DNA of 64,000 bases, taken from positions 236,438 to 300,437 of the forward strand of contig NZ_SNXC01000011.1 in assembly GCF_004362145.1 (NCBI RefSeq), in the 5' to 3' direction. This stretch comes from Marinomonas balearica. GTDB taxonomy: Bacteria; Pseudomonadota; Gammaproteobacteria; Pseudomonadales; Marinomonadaceae. The notes under the pieces are model-generated. The model ran no database searches and was not told where the DNA came from. It worked only from the letters and a program-made list of their open reading frames with translations. The position numbers were made by a program, and so were the translations under genes. Position 1 is the stretch's first letter; every line of letters begins with the position of its first letter. Shown here one piece after another: positions 9,842 to 18,326 of the stretch.

Positions 9842-11464
9842 TTAAGTAAATTTAAATTGGCTTATTTGGGAGTGAAGTGAGCTTGCCATTTCTGCAATCA
9901 AACGGCTTCCATCGCTTAATTGTTTGGTGTCTTCGAGTACTTTTTCTGAAACATTGCGAATACCAAGAAGGTTTTCATTGATTTCTTCAGCGACACTGCC
10001 TTGTTGGCTGGCTGCGGTTGCAATGTGATCACTTCGGCTTGATACATCACTTACTTCCGTTGTCATATAGGTCAACTTGTCGGCTGCGATATTCATTATG
10101 TCTGCGCTTTCTTCCGCTTTCTGGGTGCTGTTTTGCATTGATTCAGCTGCGGACGCAGATTGGCTTTGAAGGGTTGCTATGATCTTTTGAATCTCAACGG
10201 TAGAGTGTTGAGTTCTGCTTGCAAGTGAGCGTACTTCGTCAGCAACAACCGCAAACCCTCTGCCCATTTCGCCCGCTCGTGCCGCCTCGATTGCTGCGTT
10301 CAATGCCAGAAGATTGGTTTGCTCGGATATATCTCCAATGACGCCTAAAACAGAGTCAATGTCCGTTGTTTGTTTTAGCAGTTGAATAATGACCTGATTT
10401 GCTTCTTCCACATGTTGAGTCAATACATGAATGTTGTGATTTGTTTCGCTTAAGTTTTGACTGCTTTCTTGGGTAATCACTTGCACTGATTGCGTTGCGA
10501 TGGCCGTGTCTTTGGCGTGTTGTGCAACGTCTTTAATTGAATACGACATCTCGTTCATCGCGGCGGCAAGCTTATCCACCTCTTGAAATTGGTTGTTTAC
10601 GCCGCGCTCTGTATTGGATGTGTTCTCTTTCATTTGTACGGTGACGGATTGCAACTCACTAATAGCATTTGCTACGTTGCTGAGCGTATGGTTCAAATGG
10701 TCTGATAACGTATTGGCTGCAAACGCCAATTTACCGATTTCATCGTTCCTATCAATAGAGACTCGTTCGATCATATTGCCATTAGCCAATACTTGAAGGT
10801 GATTCGTGAGTTGTTTTAACGGCAGGGTAATGTTTCGTACAAGGCTAGAACTCAATAGTAATGCTACCAAGAGAATAACGCCTTCAATGGAGAATGATAA
10901 TTTGAACTCTGACCAAAAATCTTGAGTTACTTCAGAGTAGTAAACGCCCGCTCCGACTACCCAGCCCCAATCGTTCACCTTTTTCACGTAAGAGACTTTA
11001 GATTGAGCCTCTTCGGAGTTTGGCGGCTGAAAATAGTATTCAATGAAGCCTTCACCTTTTGAATTCGCAATATTGACCATGGCTTGCCAATGATATTGGC
11101 CGCTTGGATCTTGTATTTGCGTCATATCGTTTCCTATCGAGTTAGGGCGCAGGGGATGGGCTAATAAGGTGTGATTAAGATCGTTGATCCAAAAATAGCC
11201 TTTCTCACCGAATCGTAGAGAGGATACCGCATGAATGGCTTGTCGTTGAGCCTCTTTTTTGCCAAGCTCGTCCGTTAAGCTAACATAGTGATCAATGAGC
11301 GAATATGCGTTCTGTACTTGTTCTTTTACTTGTTGTTTTCGACCGCTTAACAGGGAGTGGTATAACTCCGTATAAGCGGCGGCTTCAAATGTGATCATAA
11401 TGATCAAAAAGCCAACGAGTAAAGACCATAATTTGGTTGTAACAGAGACATCTTTTAGAGCCAT
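9842..11464 (-). CDS. Methyl-accepting chemotaxis protein with single-Cache sensor (paralogue)
   Basis: Same architecture as its neighbour: N-terminal helix, sCache_2 sensor ([19 protein letters not shown]), second helix, HAMP and signalling domain with the identical tip [20 protein letters not shown]. The signalling halves are near-identical by eye while the sensor domains differ more, suggesting altered ligand range after duplication. I start at the ATG with GGAG nine bases upstream, which aligns with the neighbour's N-terminus; a GTG five codons earlier overlaps that ribosome site. A short GC-rich hairpin (GCGGGG/CCCCGC, 11491-11504) lies in the 5' leader. Each copy has its own terminator, so they are likely separate transcripts. 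Confidence 0.95.
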   Translation of the reverse strand: MALKDVSVTTKLWSLLVGFLIIMITFEAAAYTELYHSLLSGRKQQVKEQVQNAYSLIDHYVSLTDELGKKEAQRQAIHAVSSLRFGEKGYFWINDLNHTLLAHPLRPNSIGNDMTQIQDPSGQYHWQAMVNIANSKGEGFIEYYFQPPNSEEAQSKVSYVKKVNDWGWVVGAGVYYSEVTQDFWSEFKLSFSIEGVILLVALLLSSSLVRNITLPLKQLTNHLQVLANGNMIERVSIDRNDEIGKLAFAANTLSDHLNHTLSNVANAISELQSVTVQMKENTSNTERGVNNQFQEVDKLAAAMNEMSYSIKDVAQHAKDTAIATQSVQVITQESSQNLSETNHNIHVLTQHVEEANQVIIQLLKQTTDIDSVLGVIGDISEQTNLLALNAAIEAARAGEMGRGFAVVADEVRSLASRTQHSTVEIQKIIATLQSQSASAAESMQNSTQKAEESADIMNIAADKLTYMTTEVSDVSSRSDHIATAASQQGSVAEEINENLLGIRNVSEKVLEDTKQLSDGSRLIAEMASSLHSQISQFKFT

Positions 11465-11628
11465 AATTCCATTCTCCACTTGATATAAGTGCGGGGGACC
11501 CCGCTTTATTGTTATTAATTTGAATTATGTGCTTATCTCAATGGTGGGTGCTGATATAGATCAATATATGTACTAGATACCCTAAAATGCTCCAATGAGC
11601 GTCGTTCGAAAGTGATAGAGGAAGATCC

Positions 11629-12462
11629 ATGAAGTTTTCGGTTTTAATTACAGGTTGTTCCTCAGGCATCGGTCTGGCAGCTGCACAGCGCTTGCAAAAA
11701 CTAGGTTACCTTGTGATTGCAAGTGCTCGAACAGAGACCGACGTTGAAAAGCTCAAAGCCTTAGGGCTTGAACATGTTGTTGTGTTGGATTTGACGTGTG
11801 AAGAATCCATTGCGGAAGGCTTAAATGCAGCCTTAGCTATTACGGGTGGAGAGTTGTATGGGCTTTTCAATAATGGCGCTTATGGTCAACCAGGTGCAGT
11901 GGAAGACCTACCGACATCCGCGCTACGAGAACAGTTTGAAACCAATGTATTTGGCACGCACGATTTAACCAACCGTGTTATCAAAATCATGTTGAAACAA
12001 GGCTATGGAAGAATTGTTCAAAACAGTTCAGTACTCGGGTTGGTCGCCGCGCCATTTAGAGGCGCCTACAATGCCAGCAAATTTGCACTAGAGGGGTTAA
12101 CCGATACGTTGCGAATGGAACTTGCTGATACGCCGATTCAAGTGAGCTTAATTGAACCGGGGCCTATTGAAAGCCAATTTCGAGTGAATGCGCTTAAAGC
12201 GTTGCAGAAAAATATCGATATTTCTGAAAGCCGTCATAAAAAAGGTTATGAAGATGCAATCGCCCGTCTTTCGAACCCTGGCCCTGCTTCGAAATACACT
12301 TTAAAAGCGGATGCTGTCGTCGATAAGCTCCAACATGCACTGGAAGCCAAGAAAGCAAAGCCTCAATATTTCGTGACGACGCCAACCTACTTCGCGGATG
12401 TATTCAGGCGTGTATTACCGACACGTTTATTAGACCTAATTATGCGTTCTCAAGGAAGTTGA
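11629..12462 (+). CDS. Short-chain dehydrogenase/reductase, YbbO-like
   Basis: NAD(P)-dependent oxidoreductase of the classical SDR family. The Rossmann glycine motif is TGCSSGIGLAAA at the N-terminus, the NNAG element appears as FNNGAYGQPG, the catalytic Ser is in QNSSVLG, and the active-site YNASK is followed by FALEGLTDTLRMEL; IEPGPI is also conserved. Length 277 and the C-terminal region resemble E. coli YbbO, an aldehyde reductase-like SDR, but the substrate is unknown. AGAGGAAG lies before the ATG. The gene overlaps the 3' end of the convergent hydrolase gene by 13 bases. Confidence 0.9.
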   Translation: MKFSVLITGCSSGIGLAAAQRLQKLGYLVIASARTETDVEKLKALGLEHVVVLDLTCEESIAEGLNAALAITGGELYGLFNNGAYGQPGAVEDLPTSALREQFETNVFGTHDLTNRVIKIMLKQGYGRIVQNSSVLGLVAAPFRGAYNASKFALEGLTDTLRMELADTPIQVSLIEPGPIESQFRVNALKALQKNIDISESRHKKGYEDAIARLSNPGPASKYTLKADAVVDKLQHALEAKKAKPQYFVTTPTYFADVFRRVLPTRLLDLIMRSQGS

Positions 12463-13502
12463 TCTAGCCAGCGACTAATACAGTCTATGTATTTATCCCG
12501 AATGGGCTTGGGGGATAGGTAGAGATCATGGTAACCACCTGCAATTTCGGTCGTTTCAATATTTTGGTAAACGCGGTTAGCAGCAGCCAACATACTCTCT
12601 ATGTCTAATACACCGTCCCCTCTTGATAATTCAATTGCAGACTTTTTGCTACGCGTGGTTTTGTCAGAGTGACACATTAATACTGGCGTTGAAATTTGAC
12701 CGTTGAGCGCTAGAGCTTTTTGAGAGCGAATGACCGTATTTAGCCACGAAAACGACAGAGGGGATCCTATGTCGGGCTTCCAGTCTAATCGGTAGTCCCA
12801 TTCTCCATCATGGCGTTTGTGAAGTGTTTTTGAGTAAGTGTTCACTTTGTTATTATGCGTTGATATAAAAGGAAGTGAATGGGTTAAAAACTCAATGATA
12901 GGGGTTATCACCTTATTTCGTTTCGGTGAAAATGGCATGGCAAGAAACGGGCTGTTGAGTATTAATCCAGAAATTTTCGGGAGACTTATTAAACGTTTCG
13001 AGTCTGCTTGGGCCTCTATGTCGTCTTGTTTTAGCGAGTCGATCCATTGTAAAAACCGAGAGGCAACTAACCCTCCAGTAGAGTGCGCAAGAATGACACA
13101 TTCTTCGTAACCGTCGTTCTTTATCGTCGTCAACGCAGCAAGAAGATCGTAATGATAAACCGATAATGACTGGCTGATATTTTCAGATTGATCGGGGCGA
13201 ATAGAGCGTCCATAGCCTTGTAGATCCAAAGCGTAGAACGCCCAGTCTTTTGAATTCCATGATGTTGCGAGGCTCGATTGAAAAAAATAATCTGTGTAAC
13301 CATGCAAATAAAGAACGGCGCGCCTGCGTTCACCCGTGGGTTGGGATTGGGAGCGCACCAGTGTTGATTCAAAATAGATGTTATCTAGGTTAACGAATAG
13401 CGTGCGGTAAGTGAACGGGTAACCCAAATGGTCTGTTTTTTCTTCGGAGTGTTCAACTCGAAGAGAGTGCATTGCTATTGCCGCATTGGGTTCGTAAATC
13501 AC
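12450..13502 (-). CDS. Alpha/beta hydrolase, serine aminopeptidase/lysophospholipase-like
   Basis: Predicted cytosolic hydrolase of 350 residues with an alpha/beta fold: RRAVLYLHGYTDYFF marks the oxyanion strand, ILAHSTGGLVASR is the nucleophile elbow (Gly of GxSxG replaced by Ala), and a C-terminal GGYHDLYLS supplies the catalytic His, giving the serine aminopeptidase S33 layout. The start is GTG; an internal ATG ten codons later is an alternative. Function may be lipid or ester hydrolysis, but no substrate can be named. It converges on the SDR gene and overlaps it by 13 bases. An imperfect inverted repeat (13579-13634) lies upstream. Confidence 0.8.
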   Translation of the reverse strand: MIYEPNAAIAMHSLRVEHSEEKTDHLGYPFTYRTLFVNLDNIYFESTLVRSQSQPTGERRRAVLYLHGYTDYFFQSSLATSWNSKDWAFYALDLQGYGRSIRPDQSENISQSLSVYHYDLLAALTTIKNDGYEECVILAHSTGGLVASRFLQWIDSLKQDDIEAQADSKRLISLPKISGLILNSPFLAMPFSPKRNKVITPIIEFLTHSLPFISTHNNKVNTYSKTLHKRHDGEWDYRLDWKPDIGSPLSFSWLNTVIRSQKALALNGQISTPVLMCHSDKTTRSKKSAIELSRGDGVLDIESMLAAANRVYQNIETTEIAGGYHDLYLSPKPIRDKYIDCISRWLDQLP

Positions 13503-13666
13503 AGGCTTTCACCATTAACTCAGATAAAGGTTCAATGAGGTTGCTAGAAAATAACGGTATGCACATCCATTTCGCATGCTAAGCATTTTGAGAGTCTCCT
13601 AAAACACAATGAAAACGGCGCTCTAAATGCTTAGGCTGGTTCCTGAGAGGGTTATTTACGCTTATT

Positions 13667-13954
13667 CTAGCCAAACAAGCGATCGCCGAGTTGGTCTACC
13701 GTTATCTTTGCTTTTCGGACCGTTAATTCTATACATTGATCACGGCCAGGTACTAAATCAGAGCGAATAAACTGATGCGTTTTTTGGTCTTCACCTTCGC
13801 CTTTTGAAATTGTCGCAGCGACCCTGAATTGTCCCCCTTCGCTTATTGGGGCAGGTGTAATAACAAAGCCGTTATAATCGATGCTTTCTTCGACAGTCTG
13901 GGATGGACTCTCTGAACCTGAAAATAGATTTTTAAGTCCTGATAGAAAACTCAT
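13667..13954 (-). CDS. HlyU-family protein (PF10115-like)
   Basis: A 95-residue protein resembling the small HlyU family: an N-terminal amphipathic stretch MSFLSGLKNLFSG, then YNGFVITPAPISEGGQFRVA, and a C-terminal basic helix. The name comes from Vibrio haemolysin regulation, but this domain lacks an evident HTH and its molecular role is unclear, so a regulatory function should not be assumed. AAGG precedes the ATG. It lies downstream of the orphan gene on the same strand at a distance of about 155 bases; whether they are co-transcribed is uncertain. Confidence 0.75.
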   Translation of the reverse strand: MSFLSGLKNLFSGSESPSQTVEESIDYNGFVITPAPISEGGQFRVAATISKGEGEDQKTHQFIRSDLVPGRDQCIELTVRKAKITVDQLGDRLFG

Positions 13955-14109
13955 TGTGATATTACCTTTTACAAACGTTTAAAGAGGCGCTTTAAGGAAA
14001 GTAAATAAAGCTTCTTAGAGAATTATTAGACGATAGCATAAAAGGGAAATAAATGGCGATATGAGCGCGTGTTACGGGTGGGCGACTTAGTTTCTAATCT
14101 AAGTATTTG

Positions 14110-14499
14110 CTATATCCCCTTTTGGAAGAACTTATACAGACTACTAAAGTCGGTATGGTTCGAGTGTGTGTGTTCAGAATTTTGAGTTGTAGGGCGAATG
14201 AAATGCTCGTAGTGAATGAGGTTTAGATGATTAAACAAAATGGCATTGGCATCAATCGCAGTAAAATTGTCCTTGTACCAACGACACCACGCTTGAAGTT
14301 CAGATAACCAAGCGGGAATAAGCGAAGTCGGTAAGCTTTCAACTAATTGATCAGCAGCAAACAGGCAGTCTCTATTTGCTTGCAATTTTGCTGCTTTGTC
14401 TTCTCCGACGAGCACTCCAAAAAGCGAATCTAAACATTGGCTTAGCCTTTGACGCCGCTCTTGAATGACAGTCTGTTGTACATTAAGTGAATTAATCAT
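14110..14499 (-). CDS. Hypothetical protein, 129 residues
   Basis: I do not recognise this protein. It is soluble, without signal peptide or membrane helix, alpha-helical in appearance, and has a WLSELQAWCRWYKDNFTAID segment; the C-terminal 30 residues are rich in His, Thr and Asn and probably disordered. The ATG has GGAAG seven bases upstream; a TTG two codons earlier is less likely. Codon use looks native. It stands alone upstream of the HlyU-family gene and downstream of a 500-base AT-rich gap. Confidence 0.6.
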   Translation of the reverse strand: MINSLNVQQTVIQERRQRLSQCLDSLFGVLVGEDKAAKLQANRDCLFAADQLVESLPTSLIPAWLSELQAWCRWYKDNFTAIDANAILFNHLNLIHYEHFIRPTTQNSEHTHSNHTDFSSLYKFFQKGI

Positions 14500-15006
14500 C
14501 GTCAATCTTCCGCTTGCTTCTTATATGTAGTTATCGCCTAAGAATCAAAAGGGTTAAGTAAAGTCTTATTAAAATACCGATCATAATGATACCGAATTAA
14601 AATATAAGTTACATAAACCTTTATTAAACTTTCAAAAGTTTACATGTATATATTTATTTATGACGCTTTAAAAACGACAATTTGTATTTAAAACATAAAC
14701 TTGTTAATAATTTGCAGTGAAAAGCATAAAATATGAGGGTATTTTCGATAAAAGTATAAGGTATTGATGATTGATATAGTTGTATAGGTTGATGAATTAT
14801 ATTCAACTTTAAAGTAAAAATGCTCATGTTTGAGCTGCTGTAAAGAAAGTGTAGCCACCTGTGTTTGCTATTCGATTCTGGCCACATTATTAGATTGCGT
14901 CCTTGATAACTAAGAAATAAACCGAAAAATGACAATAGCAGATTCAACAGCGTTTGAACGAGCGGTTAAGGCTGATTTTCGTTTATCGGTTGGTATTTTA
15001 CTCACC
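14500..15006. other. AT-rich intergenic region
   Basis: About 500 bases with markedly higher AT content than the flanks. The minus strand has a 97-codon frame of low-complexity Leu/Phe/Ile/Tyr composition starting at a TTG without a ribosome site; I regard it as random. The region probably holds the promoter of the orphan gene and the 3' trailer of the LysR gene; no strong hairpin terminator was seen. Confidence 0.5.
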
Positions 15007-15903
15007 TTAATTTGACGACCATTGTTCTAATAAAATTTGAATGAACAAATCCGCAGAAGGCGATACTGGTGTTGCATTGCGCTTCACTAGGCCAATCGAA
15101 CGGTCGATTTGTACACCGGTTAATGGGCGAGATGTCAGCATACTGTGCGTACCAATTGGCATCGCCAATTTAGGCACTATCGAAAGACCAAGCCCCGTTT
15201 CGACTAAACCAAGCGATGTGGAAAGATGTTGAACTTCGTAGAAGCTATTAAGGTTAACCTGATCTCGAACAATCGATTTATCGAGTAGCAGGCGGTTACC
15301 GCTTGAACGGCCTACGCTAATCAGACGATAAGGTTCTAAATCTTTCCAAGACACTTCTTTTAATTCTGCTAATGCGTGATCTTTTCGCATGCAGACCACA
15401 AACGGGTCGTCCAGCAGAGGTGTAAAACTCACTTCAGAATGCTGTGCAATGGCCATGTTTATACCAAAGTCGGCATCGCCTTGAATCACAGATTCCAATC
15501 CTTGATTTGCACTCTCGTCTAGAATTTTAATTCGAATACCGGGGTATTTTTCATTAAAGGCTTTAATAACCGAAGGTAAAAAGTAGAAAGCAGCGGTAGG
15601 AATGCATGCAATTGTGATGCTGCCTTTTTGCTGAGAAGCCATATCCTTGATGCCCAGTATTGACAGCTCAAATTCTTCTAGCATCCGCCTTGCTTTTGGT
15701 AAAAATTCTCGGCCGACAGCAGTCAGTTTTGTTTTGCGAGTTGTGCGCTCAAACAGTTGAGTACCAAGGACTTCTTCCAATCTTTGTATGCGTCTGCTGA
15801 GGGCTGGTTGAGACAAAAAAGTCGCTTCTGCGGCTTCTCTGAAATTGCCAGTTTCTGCCACTTTTATAAAGATCGTTAGGTCTCTAAATTCGATTTGATG
15901 CAT
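15007..15903 (-). CDS. LysR-family transcriptional regulator, divergent from prpF/tct genes
   Basis: LysR-type regulator with an N-terminal winged HTH (MHQIEFRDLTIFIKVAETGN, then EATFLSQPALSRRIQRLEE) and an effector domain (ITIACIPTAAFYFLPSVIK; PLLDDPFVVCMRKDHAL). I start at the Met that begins this canonical N-terminus, with AGG eight bases upstream, giving 298 residues; an ATG at 15948 adds 15 residues but has no ribosome site and would overlap the presumed operator. It is divergent from the PrpF-like isomerase and TTT transporter genes, so it very probably controls their expression in response to a tricarboxylate-like inducer. Confidence 0.85.
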   Translation of the reverse strand: MHQIEFRDLTIFIKVAETGNFREAAEATFLSQPALSRRIQRLEEVLGTQLFERTTRKTKLTAVGREFLPKARRMLEEFELSILGIKDMASQQKGSITIACIPTAAFYFLPSVIKAFNEKYPGIRIKILDESANQGLESVIQGDADFGINMAIAQHSEVSFTPLLDDPFVVCMRKDHALAELKEVSWKDLEPYRLISVGRSSGNRLLLDKSIVRDQVNLNSFYEVQHLSTSLGLVETGLGLSIVPKLAMPIGTHSMLTSRPLTGVQIDRSIGLVKRNATPVSPSADLFIQILLEQWSSN

Positions 15904-15954
15904 TTCATTTGCCTGTTTATTAATGCGTTTTTCACATTGATTATCCATAATTTT

Positions 15955-15967
15955 TGCATTTGATGCA
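15955..15967. promoter_or_regulatory. Palindromic LysR-type operator candidate
   Basis: TGCAT-TTG-ATGCA sits in an extended AT-rich dyad between the divergent LysR and prpF starts. It has the T-N11-A form expected of LysR boxes. Binding by the adjacent LysR is inferred. Confidence 0.4.
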
Positions 15968-16023
15968 TTTAAATTCGCGTGTAATTCTTAGCGGCATAAG
16001 AATTACTAGTGGAAATTTTGAAC

Positions 16024-17079
16024 ATGTCTGAACTTATGATTCCCTGCGTTTTGATGAGAGGTGGTACTTCTCGGGGTCCTTATCTGCGATTGACAGATAT
16101 GCCTGAAGACCGAGATGAACTTGCCGCTTTGTTACTGCGCATAATGGGTTCTGGTCATGAATTGCAACTCGATGGGTTAGGAGGAGGAAATAGCCTAACG
16201 AGTAAAGTGGCAATGGTCGGTCCATCACGTACACCCGATGCGGATGTGGAATATTTATTTGCTCAGGTTGGCATCGAAACACAAACCGTCGATTTTGCAC
16301 CTAACTGTGGCAACATGCTCGCAGGCGTCGCTCCGTTCGCAATCGAATCTGGTCTAGTGTATGCGGATGATGAGAAAACACTCGTAAAGATAAAAAATGT
16401 AAATACCAGCAAAATCATTCATTCCACCGTGCGTACACCCAATAAAAAAGTACAGTACGAGGGAGAAGTGTACATCAGTGGAGCAAGCTTTCCAGGCTCA
16501 CCCATCGAGCTGACATTTCTTGATGTTGCGGGGGCAAAAACGGGAAAGCTGTTTCCGACAGGAAAACGGATAGATGTGATTGATGGTATTGAATTGACTT
16601 GTATCGACGCTGCCACGCCCGTTGTTATTTTTTCCGCCGACAGTTTTGGAAAAACGGGCCACGAATCGCCATCGGAGTTGGATAAGGATGAAGCCTTTAT
16701 GGCGAGGTTAGAAACAATACGCCGTCAAGCCGGTAAGTTAATGGGCATGGGCGATGTTTCTAATTTAGTGATTCCTAAGCCTATTTTGGTTTCGAAACCA
16801 GAACGCAGTGGTACGATTTGCGCTCGATATTTTGTTCCTCATAAATGCCATAAAGCGTTGGCGGTTACGGGCAGTATTGCGATAGTGAACGCACTTTGCA
16901 ATCAAGGAACCATTGCTCAAAGGCTCGTTAACTGCGATGTTGGTCAAACGTCTTTTCAGATAGAGCACCCTTCTGGTTTTATTGATCTAACCGCTCAATG
17001 GCAAGAAAGCGATGTAAAGTCCGTATCACTCGTTCGAACAGCGAAAAAGATTTTCTCAGGTCTGGTTCATATTAACTAG
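16024..17079 (+). CDS. PrpF-family isomerase (aconitate/4-oxalomesaconate/methylitaconate type)
   Basis: Member of the PrpF family of cofactor-free proton-transfer isomerases with a diaminopimelate-epimerase fold, which move a double bond in tricarboxylates such as 2-methylaconitate, 4-oxalomesaconate or methylitaconate. Seen: IPCVLMRGGTSRG at the N-terminus, GLGGGNSLTSKVAMVG (family Lys) and APNCGNMLAGVAPFA (family Cys). I chose the ATG that gives MSELMIPC; a GTG five codons earlier is less likely. Length 351 is typical. It is followed by tripartite tricarboxylate transporter genes and no prpB/C/D genes, so a role in a dedicated tricarboxylate catabolic route is more likely than the methylcitrate cycle. 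Confidence 0.85.
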   Translation: MSELMIPCVLMRGGTSRGPYLRLTDMPEDRDELAALLLRIMGSGHELQLDGLGGGNSLTSKVAMVGPSRTPDADVEYLFAQVGIETQTVDFAPNCGNMLAGVAPFAIESGLVYADDEKTLVKIKNVNTSKIIHSTVRTPNKKVQYEGEVYISGASFPGSPIELTFLDVAGAKTGKLFPTGKRIDVIDGIELTCIDAATPVVIFSADSFGKTGHESPSELDKDEAFMARLETIRRQAGKLMGMGDVSNLVIPKPILVSKPERSGTICARYFVPHKCHKALAVTGSIAIVNALCNQGTIAQRLVNCDVGQTSFQIEHPSGFIDLTAQWQESDVKSVSLVRTAKKIFSGLVHIN

Positions 17080-17113
17080 GCTAACAAGCACTATAAAAAT
17101 AAAAGGTAATAAT

Positions 17114-18196
17114 ATGAAAAAGCTAACTCACTGGGCGGTAAGCGCGCTTACTGCATTTTCGGTAACTGCTGCTACAAATGTAATGGCAGAAGACAGTCCA
17201 GTTCCTGATACAGTCAACTTTACTGTTCCATTTGGTGTGGGTGGCGGTACGGATGTATGGGCTCGGTTTATGGCTCCGAATTTAACGTCACATATCGACG
17301 GTGAGCCAACTATCGTCATCAAAAACCAACCCGGTGGCGGTTCTTTAACGGGAACAAACTTGTTCTATAAGCGAGCTAAAGACGACGGTTCAAGCATCAT
17401 AGGTACGTCTGCTTCAACGCTTTTCCCTTACATGCTAGGGGATAAGCGTGTACGTTTTAAGTTGGATGATTGGACTCCGATTCTAGCAAGCCCAACAGGT
17501 GGTGTTGTTTATGTGCAGCCAAATTTGGGTGTTGCAAGCAGCAAAGACGTTGGTAAGTTGCTTGATCAAGAGCTTAAGCTTGCGTCTCAAGGCCCTACGC
17601 GTTTAGAGCTTCCGATTCTTATTGCTTTAGATTTACTGGGTGCTGATGTTAAGCCAGTGTTCGGTATGAAGAGCCGAGGTGCTGGCCGTCTTGCTTTCGA
17701 GCGTGGAGAAGCGACAATCGATTTTCAAACGTCATCGGCTTACATTCGTAATGTAAAAGGGCTGGTAGAAGCGAATAAAGCGGTTCCTGTGTTCTCAGTG
17801 GGTGTGATGAACAAAGAAGGGAATATCGTTCGTGATCCAGCGTTCCCAGGCATCCCAACGTTTGAAGAGGCGTATTTTACTGTCCATGGTAAACAGCCTA
17901 GCGGCATGCAGTATGATGTGTACCGTAAATTCTTAGCGGCTGGTTTTGCCTTCCAAAAAGTGATCTTCGTACCTTCAGATGCACCAAGCGATGTATTGGC
18001 TGCTTACAACAAAGGGGTGCGCGAAATGATCAAAGACCCTAAGTTCAAAGCAGAAGCTGCAGTTCAAATCGGGCCTTACCAAAATGCTGTGGGCTTAGAT
18101 ATCGCTACTTATTTGAGCGATGCGGTAACTATCTCTCCTGAAATGTACACATGGATTTCTGACTGGTTAAAAGCGGAATTTAACTACAAGCTTTAA
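17114..18196 (+). CDS. Tripartite tricarboxylate transporter substrate-binding protein, TctC family
   Basis: Periplasmic solute receptor of a TTT (Tct) carboxylate importer. A clear signal peptide (MKKLTHWAVSALTAFSVTAA...VMA) precedes the mature domain with VNFTVPFGVGGGTDVWAR, and VIKNQPGGGSLTG, characteristic of the Bug/TctC family that holds carboxylates between two lobes. Length 360 is slightly long for the family. It lies 34 bases after the isomerase, and a strong hairpin separates it from the permease, typical of binding proteins made in excess. Substrate probably a citrate- or aconitate-like tricarboxylate, inferred from the neighbouring isomerase. Confidence 0.88.
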   Translation: MKKLTHWAVSALTAFSVTAATNVMAEDSPVPDTVNFTVPFGVGGGTDVWARFMAPNLTSHIDGEPTIVIKNQPGGGSLTGTNLFYKRAKDDGSSIIGTSASTLFPYMLGDKRVRFKLDDWTPILASPTGGVVYVQPNLGVASSKDVGKLLDQELKLASQGPTRLELPILIALDLLGADVKPVFGMKSRGAGRLAFERGEATIDFQTSSAYIRNVKGLVEANKAVPVFSVGVMNKEGNIVRDPAFPGIPTFEEAYFTVHGKQPSGMQYDVYRKFLAAGFAFQKVIFVPSDAPSDVLAAYNKGVREMIKDPKFKAEAAVQIGPYQNAVGLDIATYLSDAVTISPEMYTWISDWLKAEFNYKL

Positions 18197-18229
18197 TTCT
18201 AATAAGACGCATTTGGATCATGATTAAAA

Positions 18230-18261
18230 CGAGTAAGGCGCGCTACTTATCGCCTTACTCG
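18230..18261 (+). promoter_or_regulatory. 11-bp perfect hairpin between tctC and the permease gene
   Basis: CGAGTAAGGCG and CGCCTTACTCG flank a ten-base loop, with no following T-run. As in other binding-protein operons it probably protects the upstream mRNA from 3' exonucleases and lowers permease expression. Confidence 0.6.
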
Positions 18262-18326
18262 CATGGTTCCAGCGTGTCGATCTTGAACGAAAAATAGTGA
18301 AAAACTAGTTGGTTTTTGGAGATAGT

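Noticed and set aside
14654..14947. 97-codon minus-strand frame in the AT-rich gap
   Set aside because: TTG start without ribosome site; composition is what AT-rich DNA gives at random.
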